Shown here: piece by piece, positions 29,588-41,213 of the stretch
Position numbering within the stretch: the first letter of the stretch is position 1
Layout of the letters: each line of letters opens with the position of its first letter
Assembly: GCA_018292915.2 (NCBI GenBank)
Contig: JACVVK020000290.1
Location: 260,001 to 324,000, forward strand
Direction of reading: 5' to 3'
Length of the DNA stretch: 64,000 nt
Source: Batillaria attramentaria
Taxonomy: Eukaryota > Mollusca > Gastropoda > Batillariidae
The notes under the pieces: generated by a model
Seen by the model: only the letters and a program-made list of their open reading frames with translations
Database searches by the model: none
Told to the model about the DNA's origin: nothing
Translations under genes and position numbers: made by a program

Positions 29588-30645
29588 GTGAATGAGTGTT
29601 TTATGTGTGTAAGAGATAAAGAAAGATCACAGGCATTTCTGTAAAATATTATGATGTTGTGACTCATACATGTACATATCTAATGTAGTCACGAGACAAA
29701 CCTGAACTGCCCACATGCATGATCATCCGAGATTATTTAAATCTTGGATTCACTGGTCGGGTGCTAAAAAACACAGTGACATACTGGCATAAACCAAAAG
29801 CATGCAGTGACGCTTTGCTGTCCTCCCTCATAATCAATCACAGATTTGACCCCAGTGGGTACACCATCAGTCCTACCAAAAGTTTAATTTTACTTGCAGG
29901 TCAGTTGAAAGTCATACCTGTTGGGGATCTCCATGGATTGCCTGTCACTTTCACATCCAGAGGCACACCAGAAAACTTGCAGTACGCCTAGAAGAGACAA
30001 AGAAAGAAATGTATCATATCAGTCTGATGCTGTCATCACTTCACGCACTTTGCTAGGATTTGACATTAAAATGGGAGTCGGTCGAACTCACTGTATGACC
30101 CCGGTTTCATACGAACAAACCTAAAAGGTCTGAGTGGGGATAGGAAATCGATGAAGAACTGCAGGTTTCTGGTGCAGACGATACAACTGCCCTGGGCAGG
30201 CTCAAAAGTCCATGGTGGCAGATGCCACCTCGTCTTCATGTACACTGTACGATGAACCGTTCTATGCAGTTCAGGAGAAGGCCTCATCCTACACACATCG
30301 TTGCCACGAAGAAATGCCAAAATCGAAATGACTCTGTCCGGTGTGATGACAAACGCAAAGCACCAATCACAGAGGGCCACAAATGACCAACTTTTGCTGC
30401 ATTATGAAGTTTGCTGAAGTGAAAGTTGGCAAACTGTCCATGCGGCCAGTGCCAAAATGCCGGTTGGCTGTGATGAAAACAAAAAACAGTTTAAGATCCC
30501 ATCCAAAGCTCTAGTCGGAGCATTCCTGAAACAACAGTTACTTTATGATACCTACCAATACAGCCAAACAGTTGGGATCGACAGATGGCAGCCCCCAGTC
30601 ACCCTTCCAAACGTGGAGCTCCATCGTATCATCCCCACCCGCCAT
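24702..30645 (-). CDS. MTX1: Metaxin-1
   Basis: Mitochondrial outer-membrane protein of the SAM/metaxin machinery that assembles beta-barrel proteins and links to MICOS. Eight minus-strand exons: 30645-30556, 29987-29918, 29479-29403, 27465-27373, 27042-26863, 25907-25831, 25571-25414 and 25012-24702. All are GT-AG, in phase, and total 351 aa. An in-frame TAG sits just before the ATG. Order of features: GST-N-like thioredoxin fold (HVWKGDWGLPSVDPNCLAVL, then YCKFSGVPL with the Cys at the usual position), a metaxin linker (LHLWWIDGRTYVDFTRPWY), a GST-C-like helical domain (SSLDALVFGYLAPILKAPLP), a basic stretch (EEKRRREEAARR) and a C-terminal tail anchor at about 279-300 (ILAAVFAVTAMVGYAFMSGL), followed by an acidic, Ser-rich tail. 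It aligns across its length with vertebrate MTX1/MTX3; the tail anchor argues against MTX2. It shares a 267-bp upstream region with ADPGK. Confidence 0.95.
27841..29262. mobile_element. Tandem-core element with dimeric ~145/295-bp repeats (pearl-like)
   Basis: Occupies intron 3 of metaxin-1. The left end carries 'ctagagaggcaaaagcctcc' then 'ggctcccttgtgac'; the right end carries 'cacaagggagcc', the inverse of the latter (12 bp). Between them are alternating core monomers. One type contains 'tgaccttgacctt' then 'tcaaggtcatt' (starts near 28137, 28430, 28729, 29032). The other contains 'ccttgacctt' then 'cacaaggc' (28282, 28587, 28882). This gives a dimer period of 293-305 bp. Near the right end is a short CA/GACA microsatellite. 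This architecture (unique flanks, tandem cores, microsatellite) resembles the pearl elements reported from bivalves; homology to them is inference. There is no coding capacity. Confidence 0.75.
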
Positions 30646-30912
30646 GATGTCCTAACCTTGACCTTCAACATGTCAACAATGCGTAATAATACAGTAGATC
30701 TTTTAGTGCCTGTTTCGATTATCAGTAACACTTTCGGTTGAAAAAAAAACACGCTAAATCCAGTCCTAGGAAGCAGTTACTTGAAAAAATAGGGAAAAGT
30801 TTGCAAGCGTTGCCGGTTTTTGGGAATATGTTTTAGCGCGTTTGTGGTTCCGCTGAACGTTAGAGGGTGTTGTGAGGCCCCGGCATGTGAATGGCCCACG
30901 TATGTGTTCGCT
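30646..30912. promoter_or_regulatory. Shared 5' region between metaxin-1 (-) and ADPGK (+)
   Basis: The two start codons are 267 bp apart on opposite strands, with no other gene between, so both transcripts must start in or near this interval. No TATA box is obvious and the region is not strongly CpG-rich. Bidirectional promoter activity is inferred from geometry only. Confidence 0.6.
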
Positions 30913-33900
30913 ATGGGGACGGTGTCGAAGTCGATCTTGTTTGCCCTGGCTTCCATCCTCACGGCATATTTGTATACCAAGTGGAAACCAACATTCAGTG
31001 AAGATGCTCACCTCAACTCCATCGAAAGTCAAATAGCGGAAGTGTGGTCAACCGAAATAAAATGGCCAGCGAAAAAGTTTTCGCGGCTGGCCGTTGGGTA
31101 AGCTTGGAGCAACTTTTCCTGGGGGTAGAGCCTCTTGTTACTGCTAAATGGGGCCTGCACAGGTGGTGTCATGTAACACAAACCTCTGCAGTCATACTCT
31201 GCAACGTTACTCACTGTGCTAGTCTGGTCTGCAGTTATACTGGGCAGCGTTACTCACTGTTAGTCAGGTAATCTTTTTTTCTGAGTTTTTGCTCGGAGTG
31301 GCAAGCATGCTGGACAGTCAGGCAGCCCAGTTAACTTAAATCCTTTGGGTTTGGTAGATAGTTGGTACATGTATGTATGTTGCATTTTGTATAACACGAC
31401 ATTCTGGTGATATGAATTTTGTCAAGTGAGAGGAATTTTTTTAACTTAAGTCTTCAAATTTTACGCCCAGTTCAAAAGGGGATGTATCTATTGAAATCAG
31501 TGAAACTGCAAGTCATCATGACAACAGAGCACATAATGTCTTAGTTCCTACTGAAGCAGGTCTTATAATCATAAATATCAGCGTGAAGGTTCGTGACACT
31601 GCATGTCTGGGGTACACATCTTAATTACTACCGGTAGTGCAGTAGGTAGTTATGATACCATGCAGTGTGCTTTTGGTATGCTGCCACTAGTGTTTCACGC
31701 AGCATGCTTTTGACGTGTCTGCTGGGGGGAGGAGGGGGGTCTGTAATGTGGGTTGTTGAGATGTTTATTTTCCCTCCTGGTGTCTCTGCATAGTTCATAA
31801 CCCACATAGATGTCTTCAAGCATGTTTGATGCTGACTTTGCTGTTGTGCACATTAAAAAAAAAAACCAGTGTAGATGTGGGCATGTGGTTTGGCATGATT
31901 CAGGATACTGTACTGCTTCATTCAGTGTTTGGGTTAATTTTAATTTAAAAAAAAGAGTATAGTGTTCATCTTAAAACTTACCACCAGTACTTTGGTCTCT
32001 GCAGCTGTTTGTTAGGTCTGCATAATGGATCAAAGACACGTTGGTGTCCCACAACAGGTGGTAATTTCACTGAAAGGCTGTTATATATACAGCAGGGTTG
32101 CACATTTAAGTCGGTCCCAGGACATTGACCTATAAAAATTTCAAATGTCCTATTTTTCCCACCTCAAGCGGACATTTGTCCTATTAAAATTTTTATTGCC
32201 ACTAAGTGGCCAGGACACTGTGTCCTATCACTTTGCTGTTTCCAGGACACTTTGTCCTGTAGAAGCTGTGGAAAATGTGCAACTCTGTATATATACACAG
32301 CCTTGTTTGTTTTAGACAGTCCTTGATTAGTTTACTTACCAGCCTCATGGTACATTGCTATTTTAGTTGATGACTGCTGCCTGTGATACAAATATCCCAC
32401 ATGTACAATAAACTGATTGATTAAAGTTTGGCATTGTTCAAAATCGCGCATGTTCGCGCTCTATAACGAGAATCGGCTATGGGAGTATTGCAATCCTCAG
32501 ATACTTTTCCTTGCTTGTAAATCTGGTTTAAACTTGCACAATAGAATACAATATAATTGAGAAACATAGTTGTGTAGTTATTTTCCATTTCTGTTTACCC
32601 GTACATGTATATTCTGTTCATTTTTACTTATTTTATGTATAGTTTTTGTATAAATTTGTAATTAGTATAATGTGTTTTCTCCCACTTCGGATTCATTTCT
32701 TTCTCTCCAATGTCCGTTTTACTTATAATTTTATTTTGTTTGGTAAAGGACCAACGCCAACGTGGATCTTATAGTGTCTGGTGTAGATCTCCTAACAAAA
32801 CTCGGGCTGTCACCGGGGAAGCAACAGAACCACAACTCGCTGCGAAGTCTCTCAGACCTCCAGGAGACATTTTCATTCTTCTTCAGCAAAGGGAGAGCAG
32901 CTGAGCGCATATTTTTGGATGCTTCTGTTTTCAGTGAGGTTGTGGAGGCAGCTTCCTCACTGGAAGAGGTTGAGGTTGGTGGTAAATTGTAATTTAATTG
33001 TTTTCAGTATTTCCAATAATCAAGGTCCGTACAAGTCTTGGAATCCTGGAAAAGTCATGGGATTTGAAAATAGCTTTTCCAGGCCTGAAAAAGTTATGAA
33101 ATTATCTCAGGAGTCATGAGAAGTCATGGAATTTCAGAATTTTATGGAAGTCATTTTGAGCCAGACAATGAGACGGTCAGCTTGGGTTCGCCAAAAATAC
33201 AAACTGCCTTCCCATAAGGCTAATGGCTAACTCTGAACATTGGTCTTATTGACTGATAACTTGGGTAAGCTCAGAATGTCTACCCTCACATGTCTCGGTG
33301 TGAAAGAGGGTGAGGAAGTTGTCATGGAAAACAGGAGACTTGGCCTGGAAAAGTCAGGAATTGTTTAGGTTGTGAACCTGCGTGGACCCTGAGTAATTCT
33401 CCCACACAGAAATGGACGTTTCTGGCAGCACTTGGGAACAGTTACAAATCTCACAAGGGGGGTGCTGATTCCTTTTTTTTTATAGGCAATAGCTTCTTAT
33501 GGTCTATAAATGTGTGCTGAATAAAAAAAATAAATAACAACATCAACTGTATGTGATAACCTGTATGAATGGCATGAGTGACTACATGGTTTCTTTGCCA
33601 TGTGTAAGCTTGTATTTGTGGTGTTTGAACTGCAGTGAAGTTTGACCTTATTTCTGATTGGCTCAAATTGCTTGCTCATATTCCCCCCCCCCCCCCCCCC
33701 CCCACACCACCACCACCACCACCACCACACCCACTACGCACCTGCAGCAATTTGTAAATCACAGTTTGTCGTGCATGGTTTGTCAGTTTTGTCAATTGTT
33801 TATATTGTCGCAGAAATTTCAAACCTTTGAACAGTTCATTGTTATCCTATCTACTTTTTGTGCAGCAATTCATCGGTGGAAATGCAGCTCTGATGGCTGA

Positions 33901-34864
33901 GAAGGCTTCCAGTTTGTTCCCAGATGTGAAGGTAATCCTGAAACACCGGTTCTGGTGTCATACATACCATTATTTCCGTTCAAGTGTAGTTTTTGGCTCC
34001 CTTGTGTAACAGTGGGAGTCTATGTAATAACCCTCCGTCGTCTGTCTGTCCGTGTGTGTGTGTGTGTCCCCGCAAAACCTTGACATTGGGATTTTCTCAC
34101 AATCTACAAACAGCAGAGGCACCAAACTTAGCTTGCCGATAGACAGCTATAAGACCTTTCAAAATATATCATTTTCACAGAAACAACAAACAGCAGAGGC
34201 ACCAAACCTGGCATGCTAATAGACATTGATAAGACCTATGTATAAATACCATTTTGAGTGACCTTGACTCAAGGTCATTAAAGCTGTCTGTTGTGAATTT
34301 CAATATTACCGTTTTTGGAGAAACTACAAATACAAGAGGCGTCCAACTTGGCATAATGATAAACATTGATCATATCTTATTTGAATGACCTTGACCCAAG
34401 GTCAAGGCCATACAAACAGTTTTGGGGAAACCTGTAATGTTGCCAGGAACTAAGAACACCAGAGACGCCTTACTTGGCTTGATGATAGATAGTGATAAGA
34501 TTTTTACAAACATATTCTTTTGAATGACCTTGACCCATGTCACAAGGGAGCCATGGAGGCTTTTGCCACTCTAGTTTGTTTACATAACATCACTACCACT
34601 GCCACTGTTAGAAAGAAAATAAAATAGATGCATTGATTGATCTGCTGTTCATGCTGACGTGGACTGATGTATTTGCTGTGTGCTGTACAGATTCAGTTTG
34701 TTGGTCCGGTGGGCCCCATCCTGCAGAAACTGATGTCCAAGAACATCTCAGTGCCGGACGCCAGTATTGTGGGCCATGATGAATTTCACCTGATCATGGA
34801 GTACAAGGTGATGATGCAGCTCTTTTGGGAGAGATGTTTGTCTTCTTGTCATACCTGTGTGTTT

Positions 34865-34904
<40 letters not shown>

Positions 34905-37053
34905 AATTTATTGGATTTATGTTGGGCTTATAAGGTTCACAGATGTAACTCATGTAAAGCTTTGTTGGATAAGCTATTGATATTTTCTCCAGCTGTTGAC
35001 ATCTGTTATTGAATTCTGTTTGAGGTGACATCTCACAGATGTGTCACATACTGCCTTTTGTAACTGTATGCAGGGGAAGGTGTACTGCAAAAAGAAAAAA
35101 AAAAAATCTTCAATGTTGCAGCTGTTACACTGTCAATGTGAATTCATGCAGTGCTCAGCACAGTGTCAACTTGTTGACACATACTGTTAATGTGTCATGA
35201 TTGTCTGATAATTTTATGGGGGTTTTTTTGGTGTTTTTTTTTTGTCCACATCATACAGGTTGGAGAAGAATGGGGCAGTTCACAAGCTCCAGTGGCAACT
35301 CGCTTCATCTGCAGTTACGATGCATCAAACTCCGAGATGACAATGCTGGAGATATTTTTCGCCAACTTGCACAGTTATCGTCCAGACCTCGTCTTGATCT
35401 CAGGCCTGCACATGCTGGATGGCCAGGAAGAAGACTTTTTCGAGTCGCGGCTGGATGCATTGGTAACTGGGCTGAAGGGAGTTGATGTTTCTGTGCCCGT
35501 TCACCTTGAGTTTGCGAGCATGGCCAACGCACAGTTTGTAAAATCCATATTGGAAAAGGTTGGTCGTAGTGTTAACCTTGTATTCGCGCCTATGCCAGTG
35601 TATGGTGGAGCTTTTGTGGAAGGAAACGATGTACTTGTGTAGAAAAATAAATGCATGATGTCAGTATCACCGAATCTACTGATCGCCAGAGATAACATCC
35701 TTTCTGTGCTATGCTGTTGGGAACATTTTATGTGAAGGAACATGCATTTATTCTGCTGGGGTTTGGTATCAAGAATCCAGGTAAACCTGGATTTCTTTGT
35801 ACTTACTGCACTTCAGATAACTCTGTTTTGGTTGGAAGTTATTTTTGTCAACTTTTCTGTCGTGCATGGCAAGGACAGGTGTCTGATAAATGATACAGTG
35901 TTGGTTGTGGGGTATGGTGGGAGGTTCTCATATCATGTCATGTCTGTCGTGCATGGCAAAGACAGGTGTCTGATAAATGATACAGTGTTGGTTGTGGGGT
36001 ATGGTGGGAGGTTCTCATATCATGTCATGTCTGTCGTGCATGGCAAGGACAGGTGTCTGATAAATGATACAGTGTTGGTTGTGGGTATGGTGGGAGGTTC
36101 TCATATCATGTCATGTCTGTCGTGCATGCAAGGACAGGTGTTTGATAAATGATACAGTGTTGGTTGTGGGGTATGGTGGGAGGTTCTCATATCATGTCAT
36201 GTCTGTCGTGCATGGCAAGGACAGGTGTCTGATAAATGATACAGTGTTGGTTGTGGGGTATGGTGGGAGGTTCTCATATCATGTCATGTCTGTCGTGGAG
36301 AATTGTTTCTTTCCCTATAGGAATATAGAAGTTTCGTTAGTTCATTGCTCTGCTCTTGATGTCTTCTTACTTCTTTTTTTTTCTTTTTTTTTATAGCATT
36401 TTTGCAGCTGAAAATAATGTGCTACAGTTTCTCTCTTCTGAGTTTCTTTGTTATGTACAACTATTTTCAATTTAATGACTCAACTTTCTTTGTCTTGTGC
36501 CATGCAGGTTTTACCCAGAATTACGTCCCTTGGCCTCAATGAACAAGAACTTGCCTTTGCTTCTGTAGCCGCCGGTGGGCCTCACAGTGACCATCTGGAA
36601 AATTCCTCAGGGCAGCCCCTCATTCACAAGATGTCGGATATCATGTTATGGCTGCTTCGAACATACGGGTTTTCTTCCGGCAACAAAGAATCTCGACTCT
36701 CCAGGGTCCACTTTCATTCTCTCACCTATCATATCGTGGGTGTCCATAACTCACAGTGGAGGAACCTCAGATCAGCAGCAATGGCCGGCTCTCGCATAGC
36801 GGGCATGCAAGCATGTGACATCCGAGTCTTGGATCCCGACTATGTTGATCTCAAAATTCCTCTAGAATTCCAGCTCTTTTCTGGAGACAGGCAGCGAACA
36901 TTTGACCCACAGAATCCAGCATACCTGTGGACAATTGATGAGTTTCATTTTGTGTTTAGTCCTGTGCTTGTGTGTAAGCATCCTGTGAAGACAGTGGGTT
37001 TGGGAGACGCTATTTCTGCAACAGGCTTGATGTTTTCACAATTTGTACATTAG
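30913..37053 (+). CDS. ADPGK: ADP-dependent glucokinase
   Basis: Phosphorylates glucose to glucose-6-phosphate using ADP, yielding AMP; the animal enzyme is anchored at the ER. Six exons: 30913-31097, 32749-32974, 33866-33931, 34691-34807, 35259-35558 and 36508-37053 (stop TAG). They are in phase, 479 aa, against 497 in human. ATG 30913 is the first Met in its frame, followed by a hydrophobic anchor (ILFALASILTAYLY). Ribokinase-fold signatures: NANVDLIVSG near the start of exon 2, GGN at 141-143, IQFVGPVGP, DEFHLIMEY, LVLISGLHMLDGQ, the NEQE nucleotide-binding motif (309-312) and the catalytic GLGD at 462-465, with Asp465 the expected base. All are intact, so it should be active. Intron 5 carries an 87-bp tandem array and intron 3 a mobile element. 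The exon 2 donor (GTTGGT) is weak but fits the family alignment. Confidence 0.96.
32097..32283. mobile_element. Small MITE-like element in ADPGK intron 1
   Basis: Terminal inverted repeats 'gttgcacattt' (32097) and 'aaaatgtgcaac' (ending 32283), flanked on both sides by 'tatatacag'/'tatatacac', a possible target duplication. The interior has several 'ccaggacac...tgtcct' motifs that are themselves self-complementary. No ORF. Confidence 0.55.
33995..34570. mobile_element. Second, shorter copy of the tandem-core element, reversed
   Basis: Lies in ADPGK intron 3 in the opposite orientation to the 27.8-29.3 kb copy. It starts 'ggctcccttgtgtaac', continues with a GT microsatellite and 'accaaacttagcttgccgat', and ends 'cacaagggagccatggagg' then 'ttttgccactctag'. 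It holds fewer core repeats, so the number of cores varies between copies. Confidence 0.75.
34867..34899. repeat. Poly(G) run of about 32
   Basis: In ADPGK intron 4, 60 bp after the exon 4 donor. Other homopolymer G/C runs: 27759-27777, 33683-33703 (C), 58187-58206, 21240-21253 (C). All could form G-quadruplexes; exact lengths are prone to sequencing error. Confidence 0.9.
35855..36297 (+). repeat. 87-bp tandem repeat, about five copies, in ADPGK intron 5
   Basis: The motif 'cgtgcatggcaaggacagg' recurs at 35861, 35948, 36035, 36121 and 36207 and begins again near 36294, giving periods of 86-87 bp. The copies are almost identical, so the array is young or homogenised. 87 is a multiple of three, so a 29-codon frame stays open through neighbouring copies, but it is broken by the 86-bp units and lies inside an intron. 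Confidence 0.9.
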
Positions 37054-37869
37054 AGTAGGGAGAGGTAGGGGTGTGAGTGTGTGTGTATGCGAGTGTCTGT
37101 GTGTGTACACAGAATGATTTTGTGTCTGGTTGGTTGGTGTACTTACACCTGTATGAAACTACCTGTGTTTGTCATTTTGGGAAAAAAGTGCAACAGGTCT
37201 GGGTGCGTGGCTACATTCACCCATCTGTGAGTAATCTGGCAGTGGTGATACAACTGAACAGTGCTTTGTACGTGATCATTTTTGTTGTTTTTCTTTTCTT
37301 TTTTTTTTTGGTGGAGTGGTGTCTGGTGTAGAACCAGATCGCAGTTATATCCAGTGTCCAAAATATTACCCAAGCCAATCCACACAGCCAGATTTTTTTT
37401 TTCCCGTCTTTTTTTTCAAAATGTATGCTCAAGCATCTCGTCATGTTTATTCTCAGTTTCCTATCTGCCATTCCAAGAGAAAGAGAGAGGATAAGGAAAT
37501 TTTTGATAAAAAGATCCATATGGTAAAATAGAACACCAACCTAAGCAAGCATCCTTTTTTGCTTATGTGCAACCCGTCAACTTTTCATCCACACTTGATG
37601 AGCTTACACAGTTTTTCCTGTTTGTGTGTGCAGAGAGGGAAGGGTTTGGTGGTGGCTTGTGGAAGTTTCTGTAACCTGTGATGTGTCTGTTTCGTTTCAT
37701 GTCCAAGGCTGTGACCCTTTTTCTATCTTTTTTCCCCAGTGCATTGCATTTTGCACCTCCTCAGCTATCCACAGGAGCATTCCCATGCGTCATATTGCTG
37801 TACACGAATAATAATCAGCGACGGAGGTCTCTTTGAACTTAAGAGAAATAAGTTGCTTCTTAGTGGGGG

Positions 37870-38033
37870 GAAGCTATTATGGAGGGAACTTGTACCAGTT
37901 TATTTTTTAGACGGTTAGGGTTTGGTTTAGGGTTAGGGTTTGAACGCGCTATCGAGCATTTCCGGAATCCCGTGACCTCAGGTGACGTCCGTCTAAAAAT
38001 AGACCTGTACGAGTTCCCTCCATAATAGCCTTC
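37870..38033. mobile_element. MITE-like element with telomere-like core in the ADPGK 3'UTR
   Basis: Terminal inverted repeats 'gaagctattatggagggaac' (37870) and 'gttccctccataatagcc' then 'ttc' (ending 38033), with inner complementary 'tagacgg'/'ccgtcta'. The centre contains several TTAGGG units with one TTTGGT interruption (37914-37942). Total 164 bp, non-coding. Confidence 0.7.
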
Positions 38034-38241
38034 ACCTTCTTAGTGAGTGCATTTGGAGCCAGTGTGTTCCCATCACATGACTCCGTTTTGTGGTTTGTCT
38101 CCACCATTATGCTCCACCATTCTCAAGCCTTTTTTTTTTCTGTGTTGGGGTTAAACATGTTTTGTTTTTTCTTCGTCGTCTTCTTTTATTGTGACGTTAG
38201 TATTTTACATGTACATGTATATGCAAACCTGGCCACATCGA

Positions 38242-38247
38242 AATAAA
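38242..38247 (+). terminator. Poly(A) signal AATAAA, ADPGK
   Basis: AATAAA about 1.2 kb after the ADPGK stop. It lies only about 60 bp before the decayed partial copy of the last exon, so that copy would normally be excluded from the mRNA. Confidence 0.5.
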
Positions 38248-38307
38248 CTGTGCACAGAAAGTCAAGGAACAACTGGGAATTTTACATGCTCTCATAAAAT
38301 GGCCATA

Positions 38308-38453
38308 TTTTGACCTAAAGAATCCAGCATACTTGTGGACGATCGATGAGTTTCATTTTGTGTTCAGTCCTGTGCTTGTGTGTAAGCATCGTGTTAACTC
38401 TGATGCACTAAACTTCACAGACGCATTGTCCAGTGGTCTGGCTTTGGAGTGAG
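38308..38453 (+). pseudogene. Partial duplicate of the ADPGK last exon
   Basis: Reads FDLKNPAYLWTIDEF then HFVFSPVLVCKH in one frame. This is near-identical to ADPGK residues just upstream of its active site (FDPQNPAYLWTIDEF, HFVFSPVLVCKH). After CKH the copy diverges: the functional KTVGLGDAIS is replaced by a stretch ending NFTDALSSGL, losing the Gly-x-Gly but keeping Asp, and a stop falls at about 38451. No clear splice acceptor precedes it. It sits 1.25 kb downstream of the true exon. Probably a dead local duplication; an alternative last exon is less likely. Confidence 0.75.
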
Positions 38454-40849
38454 GTGCAGGACAGACGGACAGTTGTGGCCACTCTTCCGTGGTGTAAGGC
38501 GGCTTCTCAGCCAACAACGGAACATCTCTGTGCCACATACAGGGAAGCCTCAACAACCACAGACAAGGAGGCAAGATCAATTCATGCATCCATTTGCTCT
38601 TTCAGTATTCTGCCAGGTCGTTGCATGCACGGCATGGCAAGACAACAGCGTTTGATCTCACCAGTTACGCCTCGGTGGTGACTTTCTGTAGATGTCGAGA
38701 GTCGCCGAAATGGACCTGCACATTTGTCAGACCTGAAGCTTCTGAGGATCCTTGGGATGAGTTCAATTGACCAGTCCTTTGAGACCATCCACTATCCCAG
38801 AGATACTACACCAGCTGCTTGTTGACCTTTAACAGGCTCAGTTGAGAAGAGTCAAAGACTATGTAAGCCAATATTGTGTCAGATCTGTGGTAAATTGGGC
38901 AGCAGAGCTCATTATTGAATGTGTTTGGCCATCAGAAAACCTATTCTTTACTCTTTGATCATGTTGCGAATTTGAAAACTGACATCCCCCACCCCCCGAG
39001 ATTTACAAAAATTCTTTATAAAAAAAAAAAACAACTTTAAGATCAATTTCCATGATTTTTGGCGCACTCCTACTCAGATCATGTGCCACCAAACTATCCT
39101 AAAAATTTGAATGAATTTGGTTGGTAGTTTTTAAATAATTTTTGTTTCGGTAAGCGTTCCTTGGCTTTCGGTACATAGTTTAGTTGCAAGATGATCGTTT
39201 CGTATTCAGTACTGGTGCTACCAATGCCCTTGTGTGCTCGTGGGTTGCTAGTGTTTTGAGTCCTTGGTAAGCTTGTAATTCAGTGTTCAGCAGCAAGAGG
39301 AGTATAACTGGGCAACCTTAGCATAACTGATTTGCTTCCAGTTACAATGTGTACAAAGCTTTTCCTTACCGATATTTTGTTTGACTGCAGTGCTTTCACA
39401 AGTTTCAGCTTTAGTGTATTCACGACGTGTTCCTTTTAAAGGTTTACAAGCCATTTTTATTGAAACGTTTATGTATCACTTCAGGTTATTCATTCAGTTC
39501 TGGTGAATACATACATGTACATATATAGGAAGTACTGGTAAAAGCGCCGACTATCTTAGTATTCCTGGTCAGTTGTGCTAATGAAAGGCTTTTTTTAATG
39601 GCTTTAGTCCCATCTTTAAGCTAAGTATTACTTCCCAGAGACTGGAATGCTCAAGAGTCCATATGCAAAAGCTGACTTTTTGGGGTGCAGGCACTGTACT
39701 TTTTTGTCAGTTAAAGTATGCATCTGAAAACTGACCCTTCTTTCAGTCTAGTTGATTGATGTTTGTCAGTCTTCTAGCCCAGCATGTTACTCGGTGCTGG
39801 TTATGATTATCTTGACAATCAGCATATGTATATACTGTATCCCAGTATTCCTCAGTTCTTATGTACAGGGGTGCCAATTTTCTAGAACACTCCAGATTTA
39901 GATTTCTGGAATGAGAAGTTTCAAAATTTAAATTTTCTGGGTTGAGAACTTTCGAAATTGAATTTTCTGGATTGGCAAAATCAGCGAGCGACAAGTACCG
40001 GATTATGGGATGACTTTGTTTTGCCATTAAACGACAGAATTGTTTGGGCTTGGCTTTACAGAACATGCACCTAGAAGTTTATACATACTAATATTTCACT
40101 GTAACATTTTAAATAAAAAGACTGGTCCCGCCACTAAAAGTATTTAATTTCATAGTCAGAGGTATATGTGTACATGTACTAACAGTCAGATACGATTTTA
40201 CCTGTGCACTTTCATTTTTCACGTCCATTGCTCCCATCCCTCACAGCGCCCCCCAGAACTGTACAGTTGGTTGTTTTTTTCGATGGTACATGTAACAGGT
40301 TTTCATTGTAAATAAATGCTTTTTGGTGCGAAATCTCATTTGTGATACACTGCAAGATCTCCTGTGTTTCTTTACACCAATCCTTATCCAGCCTGATGGC
40401 CGTTTGCTTATGCTTTCTTACGAAATACACACTATTGTTTCAAATGTTTTTTCACAAATGTGACCCGTTGTCACATAAGGGACCATAAGTGGAAAATTAT
40501 CAGTTTCAAGATATGTATATTACTGCAATCTATTGGTTATGCCGGTTTAATTCAATATAAAAATGAAAGCTGTACTACTAAAATTAGCAGAGATATCAGC
40601 AGTTGAAGTTGGCTACTCACAAGGCGGCCATACTGACCCCCGGCACTCTTTTCACCTGTTGCGGCATTGGGCCTAGCGCGACTTGTGGTCCCTTTCGCGA
40701 GAATGGGTCACAAATATGGATGGTGTTTGCTGATCGTCATACCCTTTGGTCAGCAAGAATCATATCCAGTTCGCCAGTAAATTTGCTTTAACATACATAC
40801 ATGTACACTCTACTCCGGCTTCAGCTGTATGTTGTCATTTCATTCCATG

Positions 40850-41165
40850 GACACATTTCAAATTCTCTTCAGGGTTTAAAATCTTCCACCTTTTGGTGGC
40901 TTTCCACCTTCGGCTAAACATTTTCCTCGTCGCAAAAAGCGTGTTGCCTCCTCTGAAGCATTTAAAATCATGCCACAAGGCACAAGTTTGAACAGATTTT
41001 AGTCTAAGTCTAACAATTTTTCTCCCCCAAAAAAGTGTTTCCTCCTCTGAAACACTTAAAATCATGTCAAAGTGCACCAGTTGATACTGTTATTACAGAT
41101 TTTAGTGTAATTAAAAAAAAACAAAATCTGGGTGGAGTATGCCCCTGGACACCCCTAGTATTACA
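40850..41165. repeat. Dispersed repeat, intergenic
   Basis: Contains a local tandem pair ('ctcctctgaagcatttaaaa' / 'ctcctctgaaacacttaaaa', about 115 bp apart) and ends 'agtatgcccctggacacccc'. The reverse of that end plus part of the body is at 47990-48110 in DHX34 intron 14. Confidence 0.6.
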
Positions 41166-41213
41166 CGTCTGATCTGCAGACACGCTACACACTTTTCTCC
41201 TTTTGGATCATTT

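Noticed and set aside
35742..36396. Repetitive 29-residue open frame
   Set aside because: Created by the 87-bp array in an ADPGK intron; broken by 86-bp units.
37914..37942. Telomere or chromosome end
   Set aside because: Only a few TTAGGG units inside a small inverted-repeat element, with genes on both sides.
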